Assembly (NCBI RefSeq): GCF_003344965.1
Contig: NZ_CP031194.1
Coordinates: 186,001 to 250,000 of the forward strand
Source: Streptomyces paludis
GTDB lineage: Bacteria; Actinomycetota; Actinomycetes; Streptomycetales; Streptomycetaceae
DNA: 64,000 bases
Direction: 5' to 3'
Under the pieces are notes generated by a model. That model ran no database searches and was not told the origin of the DNA. It was given only the letters and a program-made list of their open reading frames with translations. A program made the translations under genes and the position numbers. Below are positions 40,626-48,587 of this stretch, piece by piece (positions within the stretch are counted from its first letter, which is position 1; every line of letters begins with the position of its first letter).

Positions 40626-41549
40626 ATGACGGCATTGTCACCGCCTTCCACAGCGGGACGACCCGCCCCGCCACGGGGCCCCCGACGCAGGCGGGCCCTG
40701 ATCGGCTGGGGCTTCATCGGACCGTTCATGGCGGTCTTCGCCCTGGTCTTCCTGGCCCCGATCTGCTACTCGATCTATCTGAGCCTCTTCCGGACCCAGC
40801 TGGTCGGCGGCACCTCGTTCGTCGGGTTCGACAACTACCAGCGTGCTCTGGAGGACCCGAACTTCTGGTCCGCGCTGGGCCGGGTGACCCTCTTCCTGGC
40901 CGTGCAGGTGCCGGTGATGCTCGGGATCGCGCTGCTGGTCGCGCTGGCCATCGACAGCGGCCGGCTCTACGGCAAGAACTTCTTCCGGATCGCGATCTTC
41001 CTCCCCTACGCCGTACCCGCCGTGGTGGCCGCCCTGATGTGGGGCTTCATGTACGGCACCCGCTTCGGCCTGGTCGGCAACATCAACGACGCCTTCGGTG
41101 TCACACTGCCCGACCCGCTCTCCTCCGGCCTGGTGCTCGCCTCCATCGGCAACATCGTGACCTGGGAGTTCGTCGGCTACAACATGCTGATCTTCTACGC
41201 GGCGCTGCGGGTCATCCCGCACTCGCTGTACGAGGCGGCGGAGATCGACGGCGCCGGGCAGTGGCGCATCATCAGCGCCATCAAGCTCCCCGCGATCCGG
41301 GGCGCGCTGGTCATCGCCACGATCTTCTCGATCATCGGAAGCTTCCAGCTCTTCAACGAGCCGAGCATCCTGAAGAACCTGGCACCCAACACGATCACCA
41401 CGGACTTCACGCCGAACTTCTACACCTACTCGCTGGCCTTCTCCGGCCAGCAGCACAACTACGCGGCCACGGTCGCGATCATCATGGGCATCTTCACCAT
41501 GATCATCGCCTATGCCGTCCAGCTCCGCGGCATGCGAAAGGAAGCGTGA
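40626..41549 (+). CDS. Sugar ABC transporter permease (MalF/UgpA type)
   Basis: A 307-residue permease with six helices. The inner-membrane-complex signature (EAA motif) reads YEAAEIDGAGQWRIISAIKLP. ATG 40626 follows AGCGAGGAACAAAGTC. It is first in the operon and pairs with the next gene. No ATP-binding gene is present; in Streptomyces the shared MsiK ATPase energises such importers. The substrate is likely a galacto-oligosaccharide, judging from the GH42 and GH30 genes. Confidence 0.92.
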   Translation: MTALSPPSTAGRPAPPRGPRRRRALIGWGFIGPFMAVFALVFLAPICYSIYLSLFRTQLVGGTSFVGFDNYQRALEDPNFWSALGRVTLFLAVQVPVMLGIALLVALAIDSGRLYGKNFFRIAIFLPYAVPAVVAALMWGFMYGTRFGLVGNINDAFGVTLPDPLSSGLVLASIGNIVTWEFVGYNMLIFYAALRVIPHSLYEAAEIDGAGQWRIISAIKLPAIRGALVIATIFSIIGSFQLFNEPSILKNLAPNTITTDFTPNFYTYSLAFSGQQHNYAATVAIIMGIFTMIIAYAVQLRGMRKEA

Positions 41550-41551
41550 CG

Positions 41552-42499
41552 ATGGGAGCCCCCGCCCCGGCCACCGCCACCCCGGCCGAGGACCGCGCGC
41601 CGCGCCCCACCACCGGGCTGCGCACCCCCCGCCCCAAACGACGCGGCGGTGTCAACAGCCCGCGCCGCAGTGTGCTCCTCACCGTGCTGACCGGTCTGAT
41701 CCTGGTCTACGCGCTGGTGCCACTGGTCTGGCTCGTGATCAACTCGACCAAGACCCAGACCGGTCTGTTCTCCTCCTCCGGGCTCTGGTTCGGCAGCGAC
41801 TTCGCGTTCTTCAGCAACATCAAGGACACCCTCACCTACAACGACGGTGTGTTCGTCCGCTGGCTGCTGAACACCCTGCTCTACGTGGTGGTGGGGGCCG
41901 GGGGCGCGACGTTCCTGGCGGTGCTCGGCGGGTACGCGCTCGCCAAGTTCCAGTTCCCCGGCAAGCGCGGCATCTTCGCGGTGGTGATCGGCGCCGTCGC
42001 CGTCCCCGGTACGGCGCTGGCGGTCCCCACCTTCCTGATGTTCAGCAAGATGGGACTGACCGACACCCCCTGGGCGGTCATCATCCCTTCGCTGATCTCG
42101 CCGTTCGGCCTCTATCTGATGTGGGTCTTCGCCGCCGAGGCGATCCCCACCGAGCTGCTGGAGGCCGCCCGGATCGACGGCGCCAGCGAGGTCCGTACCT
42201 TCTTCACGGTGAGCCTGCCGCTGCTGGCCCCGGGCATTGTGACGGTGCTGCTGTTCACCATGGTCGCGACCTGGAACAACTACTTCCTGCCGCTGATCAT
42301 GCTGAAGGACCCGGACTGGTACCCGCTCACCCTGGGGCTCAACTCCTGGAACGCCCAGGCACAGACCAACGGTGGCGAAGCCATCTACAACCTGGTGATC
42401 ACCGGCTCCCTGCTCACCATCGTGCCCCTGATCGCCGCGTTCCTGCTGCTCCAGCGGTACTGGCAGTCCGGCCTGGCCGCCGGAAGCGTCAAGGAGTGA
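41552..42499 (+). CDS. Sugar ABC transporter permease (MalG/UgpE type)
   Basis: A 315-residue permease. A Pro/Arg-rich N-terminus of about 40 residues is followed by six helices. The EAA motif reads LLEAARIDGASEVRTFFTVSLP. ATG 41552 lies 9 bases after AAAGGA; a GTG two codons earlier overlaps the upstream stop but is too close to the ribosome site. It forms the membrane channel with the preceding permease. Confidence 0.92.
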   Translation: MGAPAPATATPAEDRAPRPTTGLRTPRPKRRGGVNSPRRSVLLTVLTGLILVYALVPLVWLVINSTKTQTGLFSSSGLWFGSDFAFFSNIKDTLTYNDGVFVRWLLNTLLYVVVGAGGATFLAVLGGYALAKFQFPGKRGIFAVVIGAVAVPGTALAVPTFLMFSKMGLTDTPWAVIIPSLISPFGLYLMWVFAAEAIPTELLEAARIDGASEVRTFFTVSLPLLAPGIVTVLLFTMVATWNNYFLPLIMLKDPDWYPLTLGLNSWNAQAQTNGGEAIYNLVITGSLLTIVPLIAAFLLLQRYWQSGLAAGSVKE

Positions 42500-42578
42500 G
42501 CCACCCTCGCTCCGTCCACTCCGGGTGATTCCCCCCTGTTTTCCCAGCTGTTCGGCAGTTCTCTGACAACGAAGTGAG

Positions 42579-43934
42579 ATGACTCTGATGTACAACACAA
42601 CGCGCCGGCGCGGCGTGCGCGGTGCCGGTCTGGCCTCCGTGGTCGCCCTCGCCCTGACCCTGACGGCCTGCGGCGGTTCCTCCGACGACGGCGGCGGCAC
42701 CGAGTCGGGGAGCGCCGACGACGTCAAGACGGCCCTCGAAAAGGGCGGCAACCTCACGGTCTGGACCTGGGACTCCACCATTCCCAAGGTCGCCAAGGAC
42801 TTCGAGGCCGCGCACCCCAAGGTGAAGGTCAAGGTCGTCAACGCGGGCACCTCGAAGGACGAGTACACCGCCCTTCAGAACGCGATCTCGGCGGGCAAGG
42901 GTGTCCCCGACGTCGCGCAGATCGAGTACTTCGCCCTGGGCCAGTTCTCCCTGGCCAAGTCCGTCGCCGACCTCTCCCAGTACGGCGCGGACAAGCTCGC
43001 GGACTCCTACTCGCCCGGCCCGTGGAACGCGGTCACCTCCGGCAAGGCCGTCTACGGTCTGCCGGTCGACTCGGGCCCGATGGCGCTGTACTACAACAAG
43101 AAGGTCTTCGACAAGTACAAGATCGCGGTCCCGACCACCTGGGACGAGTACGTGACGGCGGCCGAGAAGCTGCACAAGGCCGACCCGAAGGCGTACATCA
43201 CCGCCGACACCGGCGAGGCGGGCTTCGCCACCAGTCTGATCTGGCAGGCCGGCGGCCACCCGTACAAGGTCGACGGCACCAACGTCGGCATCGACTTCAC
43301 CGACGCGGGCAGCGCCACGTACGCCAAGACCTGGCAGAAGCTGATCGACGGCAAGCTGCTGTCGCCGGTCACCTCGTGGACCGACGAGTGGTTCAAGGGA
43401 CTGGGTGACGGCACGATCGCCACCCTGGCCACCGGCGCCTGGATGCCCACCAACCTCAAGACGGGCGCGCCCGGCGCGGCCGGCGACTGGCGGGTGGCCC
43501 CGCTGCCGCAGTGGAAGGCGGGCGAGAAGTCCAGCGCGGAGAGCGGCGGCAGCTCGCTGGCCGTCCCGGCCGCGAGCAAGAACAAGGCGCTCGCCTACGC
43601 GTTCACCGAGTACGCCGCCGCCGGCGCGGGCGTCAAGTCCCGTGTGAAGGACGGCGCGTACCCGGCGACCACCGCCGACATGACGTCCAAGGAGTTCCTG
43701 GACACGAAGTTCGACTACTTCGGCGGTCAGGAGATCAACAAGGTCTTCGCGCAGTCGGCGTCCGAGGTCGCACCCGACTGGCAGTACCTGCCCTTCCAGG
43801 TCTACGCCAACTCCATCTTCAACGACACCGTCGGCAAGGCGTATGTCTCGGGCACCAAGCTGACCGAGGGATTCGCCGCCTGGCAGAAGCAGTCCATCGC
43901 CTACGGCACGGAACAGGGCTTCACCGTCAAGTAA
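42579..43934 (+). CDS. Extracellular solute-binding lipoprotein (sugar ABC importer)
   Basis: A 451-residue family 1 solute-binding protein. The N-terminus is a lipoprotein signal with lipobox LTAC (Cys31) followed by a Gly/Asp-rich tether (GGSSDDGGG). The fold markers NLTVWTWDSTIPKVAKDFEA and ALYYNKKVFDKYKIAVPTTW are present. It captures the operon's sugar outside the cell and passes it to the two permeases. Start ATG 42579 is chosen; ATG 42588 is possible. A stem-loop follows within the operon. Confidence 0.93.
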   Translation: MTLMYNTTRRRGVRGAGLASVVALALTLTACGGSSDDGGGTESGSADDVKTALEKGGNLTVWTWDSTIPKVAKDFEAAHPKVKVKVVNAGTSKDEYTALQNAISAGKGVPDVAQIEYFALGQFSLAKSVADLSQYGADKLADSYSPGPWNAVTSGKAVYGLPVDSGPMALYYNKKVFDKYKIAVPTTWDEYVTAAEKLHKADPKAYITADTGEAGFATSLIWQAGGHPYKVDGTNVGIDFTDAGSATYAKTWQKLIDGKLLSPVTSWTDEWFKGLGDGTIATLATGAWMPTNLKTGAPGAAGDWRVAPLPQWKAGEKSSAESGGSSLAVPAASKNKALAYAFTEYAAAGAGVKSRVKDGAYPATTADMTSKEFLDTKFDYFGGQEINKVFAQSASEVAPDWQYLPFQVYANSIFNDTVGKAYVSGTKLTEGFAAWQKQSIAYGTEQGFTVK

Positions 43935-43950
43935 CGCCGGCCGGCCGGGT

Positions 43951-43985
43951 GGTGACGGGTGGCGGCGACTGCGCCGCCCGTCACC
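43951..43985 (+). terminator. Intercistronic hairpin after the binding-protein gene
   Basis: A 14-bp stem with one G-T pair (43951-43964 with 43972-43985) and a 7-base loop, 17 bp after the stop. It likely stabilises or partially terminates the upstream mRNA so that binding protein exceeds GH42. Confidence 0.6.
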
Positions 43986-44061
43986 GCCCGGTGCCCGCGG
44001 ACCGGTCCCCCGGGGCCGGGCCGCGTATCCACCGGCTCGATTTTTTCCCACGAGGAGCAAG

Positions 44062-46128
44062 ATGACCCGCGTCCCGTCGCCCCGCTGGCTGCGCCGGCCC
44101 CACGACGACCCCACACCGCGGTTCGCGTACGGCGCCGACTACAACCCGGAGCAGTGGCCGCGCGAGGTGTGGCCCGAGGACATCCGGCTGATGCGCGAAG
44201 CCGGTGTGAACATCGTGTCCCTCGCCATCTTCTCCTGGGCCCGGATCCAGCCCGCCCCCGACACCTGGGACTTCGGCTGGCTGGACGAGATCATGGATCT
44301 GCTGCACGAGGGCGGGATCGCGGTGGATCTGGCCACCGCGACCGCCTCCCCGCCGCCGTGGCTGACCACACTCCACCCGGAGATCCTTCCCGTCACCGCG
44401 TCCGGCGAGACGGTGTGGCCCGGCGCCCGCCAGCACTGGCGGCCCACCTCACCGGTCTTCCGTACCCACGCGCTGCGGCTCGTGGAGAAGATGGCCGAGC
44501 GGTACGGGAACCACCCGGCGCTCACGGCCTGGCACATCTCCAACGAGCTGGGCTGCCACAACATCTACGACTACTCCGACGACGCGGCCCGCGCCTTCCG
44601 TACCTGGCTGAGCGACCGCTACGGATCCGTGGAGACCCTCAACCACGCCTGGGGCACGGCCTTCTGGTCCCAGCGCTACACCGAGTGGGACCAGATCCTG
44701 CCGCCCCGGCTGGCCGCCTCGCACCCCAATCCCACCCAGCAGCTCGACTTCAAGCGGTTCTCCTCGGACGCCCTCAAGGACTATCTGCGCGCCGAGCGCG
44801 ACCTGCTGTACCGGCTGACCCCCGACACCCCGGTGACCACCAACTTCATGGTCATGGGCGAGACCAAGGGGATGCACTACGCCGACTGGGCCCGGGAGGT
44901 GGACTTCGTCTCCAACGACCACTACACCCTGCCCGGTCCGCAGCGCCTGGACGAGCTGTCGTTCTCCGCGAACCTCACCGGTTCGATCGCGGGCGGACAC
45001 CCCTGGTTCCTGATGGAGCACTCCACCAGCGCGGTCAACTGGCAGCCCGTGAACCTCGCCAAGCGCGAGCACGACCTGTCGCGCGACTCGCTGCTCCATG
45101 TCGCCCACGGCGCGGACGCCGTCTGCTTCTTCCAGTGGCGCCAGTCGGCCGCCGGCGCGGAGAAGTACCACTCGGCGATGGTTCCGCACGCCGGTGAGGA
45201 CAGCGAGGTCTTCCGCTCGGTGGCCGCGCTCGGCGCGCTGCTGGGCGAGCTGTCCGAGGTCGTCGGCTCCACCGGGCGGCCCGCCCGCGCGGCCGTCCTC
45301 TTCGACTGGGAATCGTGGTGGGCCAGCGAGCAGGACTCCCACCCCACCTCCCTACTGCGCTACCGGCAGGAGGCGCTGGACTGGTACTCGGCCTTCCTGG
45401 CGCTGGGGGTACGGGCCGATGTCGTCCACACGGGCGCCTCGCTGGACGGCTACGACCTGGTGGTGGCGCCGGTGCTGCATGTGGTGCCGCGCGACCTCGC
45501 CAAGGAGCTGACCGGCTATGTGGAGGGCGGGGGCCATCTGGTCACCACCTACTTCTCCGGTGTGGTGGACGAGAACGACCATGCCTGGCTGGGCGGTTAC
45601 CCCGGCGCGCTGCGGGAGCTGCTCGGTATCCGCGTCGAGGAGTTCGGTCCGCTGCTCGACGGGCGGGACGTCGCCCTCGACAACGGTGCCACGGGCACGC
45701 TGTGGACCGACCGGATCACCGTGACGGACGACGCCGTCGAGGTCCTCGCCTCGTACCGTACGGGCGACCAGGCGGGCCGGCCCGCGATCACCCGGCGCCC
45801 GGTGGGCGCCGGCAGTGCCGCGTATGTCTCCACCCGGCTGGGCGCGGAGGGGATCCGCGGTGTCCTGGACCGGCTGCTGGCCGGCGCGGGTGTGACCAGC
45901 GAGCTGCCCGGGGCCGCGCGCGGCCGGGTGGAGCTGGTGGTCCGCGGCGACGGTGACACCACGTACTGGTTCCTCGTCAACCGTACCGACGAGCCGGTCG
46001 AACTGACCGGTGTCACCGGCACATTGCTCGGCGGTACGGCCGGCAGCGAGCGCCGCGGCACCGACGGCCCTGATCCGGCCGGGCCGCTCGTCCTCGGCCC
46101 CCGCGGAGTGGCGGTCGTCCGGCGCTGA
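44062..46128 (+). CDS. GH42 beta-galactosidase
   Basis: A 688-residue intracellular beta-galactosidase with no signal peptide. The N-terminal TIM barrel begins RFAYGADYNPEQWP. The acid/base is E162 in WHISNELGCHN and the nucleophile is E319 in FLMEHSTSAVNWQ. The trimerisation domain (LFDWESWWASEQDSHP onward) and a small C-terminal beta-domain (about 620-688) complete the usual GH42 layout. ATG 44062 has ACGAGGAGC upstream. It would split imported galacto-oligosaccharides delivered by the ABC system. Confidence 0.94.
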   Translation: MTRVPSPRWLRRPHDDPTPRFAYGADYNPEQWPREVWPEDIRLMREAGVNIVSLAIFSWARIQPAPDTWDFGWLDEIMDLLHEGGIAVDLATATASPPPWLTTLHPEILPVTASGETVWPGARQHWRPTSPVFRTHALRLVEKMAERYGNHPALTAWHISNELGCHNIYDYSDDAARAFRTWLSDRYGSVETLNHAWGTAFWSQRYTEWDQILPPRLAASHPNPTQQLDFKRFSSDALKDYLRAERDLLYRLTPDTPVTTNFMVMGETKGMHYADWAREVDFVSNDHYTLPGPQRLDELSFSANLTGSIAGGHPWFLMEHSTSAVNWQPVNLAKREHDLSRDSLLHVAHGADAVCFFQWRQSAAGAEKYHSAMVPHAGEDSEVFRSVAALGALLGELSEVVGSTGRPARAAVLFDWESWWASEQDSHPTSLLRYRQEALDWYSAFLALGVRADVVHTGASLDGYDLVVAPVLHVVPRDLAKELTGYVEGGGHLVTTYFSGVVDENDHAWLGGYPGALRELLGIRVEEFGPLLDGRDVALDNGATGTLWTDRITVTDDAVEVLASYRTGDQAGRPAITRRPVGAGSAAYVSTRLGAEGIRGVLDRLLAGAGVTSELPGAARGRVELVVRGDGDTTYWFLVNRTDEPVELTGVTGTLLGGTAGSERRGTDGPDPAGPLVLGPRGVAVVRR

Positions 46129-46235
46129 CGGCGACCCGCCGAGGCGTCGGATACCGGGAGGGGGGCTCCTCACCAGGCACAGGCACGTCTGCAGTTCTGT
46201 CCCGATGACGCGACACGGACAAGGGAATACCTCAG

Positions 46236-48266
46236 ATGAAGAGAGCACGTACCTTCCGGTATCCGACGGCGGCGCTGGCCGTCGTTCTCGCGGCCGGCGG
46301 TGTGCTGGCCGCGGGACCGCCCCTGGCGGTGGCGGCCGACACCTCGGCCGTCACCGTACGGCCCGACCCCTCCTACCAGGGGCAGAAGTTCGAGGGCTGG
46401 GGCACCAGCCTGGTCTGGTTCGCCAACGCGACCGGCGGCTATCCGGCGGAGATACGCGAGAAGCTGGCGAAGCTGGTCTTCGGTGACGACGGGCTCGCGC
46501 TCAACATCGCCCGCTACAACGTCGGCGGCGGCAACGCGCCCGACGTCAAGGACTATCTGCGGGCCGGCGGCGCGGTCGAGGGCTGGTGGAAGGCGCCCGC
46601 GGGCACCACCCGCCAGGACACCTCCTGGTGGTCGGCGGAGAACCCCGCCCACTGGAACGCGAACGCCGACGCCACACAGCGCTGGTGGGTGAACCGGGTC
46701 AAGAAGGACGTCACCCACTGGGAGGCGTTCTCCAACTCACCGCCCTGGTTCATGACCGAGAGCGGCTATGTCTCCGGCAACTTCCAGGCCGGGCAGGACC
46801 AGTTGCGCACCGACAAGGTGGACGACTTCGCCGCGTATCTGACCGGTGCGGTGGAGCGGCTGGAGAAGTCGAGCCGGATCAAGGTCGACACCATCGACCC
46901 GTTCAACGAGCCGAACACCAACTACTGGGGCACCACACTCGGCGCCGACGGCCAGCCGGTGGGCGGCCGTCAGGAGGGCGCGCACATCGGGCCCGAGCTT
47001 CAGCAGAAGGTCATCAAGGCGCTGGCCGCGAAGCTGGGCAGGGCGAAGACCGACGCGGTGATCTCCGCGATGGACGAGACCAACCCGACGACGTTCGCCC
47101 GTAACTGGGAGTCCTACCCGCAGGACGTACGGGATCTGGTCGCCCAGCTCAACGTCCACACCTACGGCACCGGGGGCCGGACCACCGCGCGCGATATCGC
47201 CAAGGGCGCCGACAAGCCGCTGTGGATGAGCGAGGTCGACGGCGACTGGGGCGACGGCCAGGACTTCACCAGCATGCGGCCGGGGCTCGGTCTCGCCAAG
47301 CACATCGTGGACGACCTGCGCGAACTGGAGCCCACCGCCTGGCTGTTCTGGCAGCCGGTGGAGGACTACGACAACATGAAGCCGGGCGGCGAGTCCGCGA
47401 AGGGCGGCAACTGGGGCTCCATCCAGGTGCCGTTCAGCTGCACCTCCAAGGACACCCTGAAGACCTGCCCGATCCTGACCAACACCAAGTTCAACACGGC
47501 CCGTAACTTCACCCACTTCATCCGGCCCGGTGACCGGCTGGTCCGGGTGAACGACACCGCCAGCGCGGCGGCCGTCTCCGCCTCCGGGCGCGAGGCCACC
47601 GTCGTCCACGTCAATGACACCGACACCGTCCGCGACGTCACTCTCGACCTCTCGGGCTTCGCCAAGGTCTCCAAGGGCGCGAAGGTGACCCCGGTCGTCA
47701 CGGACGCCTCGGGCGCCCTGGTCAAGAAGGCCAAGGTGACCGTCAAGAACGGCCGCGCCACCGTCTCCGTCCCGTCCCGTTCGGTGACCACCCTGCGGAT
47801 CTCGGGCGTCTCCGGCATCGCGAAGGACGCCTCGGCGATCCAGCCGGGTCACACCTTCGCCCTGACCGGCGTGGGCAGCGGCAAGTCCCTCGGCGTCTCC
47901 GACGACGCCACCGGCACCGTGATCCGTACCACCGACACGGCCGACGCCGGCCAGCGGTGGCAGATCGAGAAGGTGACCAAGGGCACCGGCAACCGGGAGC
48001 GCTACGTCCTGCGCAACGCGGCGGACGGCAGCCGTGTGACCTCGGCCAACGGCGCGGCGGTCCTGGAGAAGGACACCGGCAGGCCGGGCACCGCCGCTCA
48101 GTGGATCCTGTCCACCACGGGCGACGGCACCTACACCTTCGTCAGCGCCGCGACCGGCGAACTGCTGGAGGTGGCGGGCCAGTCCACCGCCAACGGCGCC
48201 CGCGTCTCGGTCTGGAAGCCCAACTCCGGCACCAACCAGCGCTGGACGGTCACCGACCTGGGCTGA
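46236..48266 (+). CDS. Secreted GH30 endo-beta-1,6-galactanase-like enzyme with ricin-type C-terminus
   Basis: A 676-residue exported enzyme. A signal peptide ends near LAVAADTSA (about residue 34). The GH30 barrel contains FEGWGTSLVWFANATGG, the acid/base E225 in IDPFNEPNTNYWG and the nucleophile E333 in LWMSEVDGDWGDG; the beta-side domain (about 430-525) follows. The C-terminus (about 530-676) is a ricin-B/CBM13-like trefoil with QRWQIEKV and TNQRWTVTDLG repeats. Among GH30 groups it resembles the beta-1,6-galactanase subfamily, which fits its neighbour GH42. It likely cuts arabinogalactan side chains outside the cell. Confidence 0.85.
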   Translation: MKRARTFRYPTAALAVVLAAGGVLAAGPPLAVAADTSAVTVRPDPSYQGQKFEGWGTSLVWFANATGGYPAEIREKLAKLVFGDDGLALNIARYNVGGGNAPDVKDYLRAGGAVEGWWKAPAGTTRQDTSWWSAENPAHWNANADATQRWWVNRVKKDVTHWEAFSNSPPWFMTESGYVSGNFQAGQDQLRTDKVDDFAAYLTGAVERLEKSSRIKVDTIDPFNEPNTNYWGTTLGADGQPVGGRQEGAHIGPELQQKVIKALAAKLGRAKTDAVISAMDETNPTTFARNWESYPQDVRDLVAQLNVHTYGTGGRTTARDIAKGADKPLWMSEVDGDWGDGQDFTSMRPGLGLAKHIVDDLRELEPTAWLFWQPVEDYDNMKPGGESAKGGNWGSIQVPFSCTSKDTLKTCPILTNTKFNTARNFTHFIRPGDRLVRVNDTASAAAVSASGREATVVHVNDTDTVRDVTLDLSGFAKVSKGAKVTPVVTDASGALVKKAKVTVKNGRATVSVPSRSVTTLRISGVSGIAKDASAIQPGHTFALTGVGSGKSLGVSDDATGTVIRTTDTADAGQRWQIEKVTKGTGNRERYVLRNAADGSRVTSANGAAVLEKDTGRPGTAAQWILSTTGDGTYTFVSAATGELLEVAGQSTANGARVSVWKPNSGTNQRWTVTDLG

Positions 48267-48340
48267 CCGGCGTACGGCCGCGCCCGAACCCGCTGCGAAC
48301 CCTGCCGCGAAACCCCTTCGAGCGCGCACCTGTTGAGCGA

Positions 48341-48375
48341 CTCCGCCCCGCCGGACCCCGTCCGGCGGGGCGGAG
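48341..48375 (+). terminator. Terminator of the galactan operon
   Basis: A perfect 16-bp stem (48341-48356 with 48360-48375) with a 3-base loop, 75 bp after the GH30 stop. Confidence 0.8.
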
Positions 48376-48524
48376 TGCTTGCCCGGCGATGTGCCCGGCC
48401 GGCCGAGGGCGGGCCGGCCGCCCATGGCGCTGAGGGTGGCGCCGACGACGAGAACCCCGTCGAGATCCTCAGTCTCCTGGGCCCGCAGGGAGAGCGCGCC
48501 CATCTCCGCGCCCGGGCCGTACGC
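48376..48524. other. Spacer between two convergent terminators
   Basis: GC-rich sequence between the galactan-operon terminator and the terminator of the minus-strand GH gene; the whole gene-free gap is 48267-48587. I see no supported gene or RNA in it. Confidence 0.4.
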
Positions 48525-48557
48525 CCGAGGACCGGCCCGTGACGGGCCGGTCCTCGG
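48525..48557 (-). terminator. Terminator of the minus-strand GH gene
   Basis: A perfect 15-bp stem (48525-48539 with 48543-48557) with a 3-base TGA loop, about 30 bp beyond the stop of the GH gene. Confidence 0.78.
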
Positions 48558-48587
48558 TGTGTTGTGGTGCGGGGAGGTGGGGCGGGG

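Noticed and set aside
40552..40629. Short ORF (25 codons, one TTA) whose stop overlaps the first permease start
   Set aside because: It has no ribosome site and starts close to the probable transcription start; its stop overlap is likely chance. The CNNM leader ORF is better supported.
48376..48524. Remnant gene between the two terminators
   Set aside because: A minus-strand segment reads GVLVVGATLSAMG, but there is no start, domain or length to support a gene or pseudogene.
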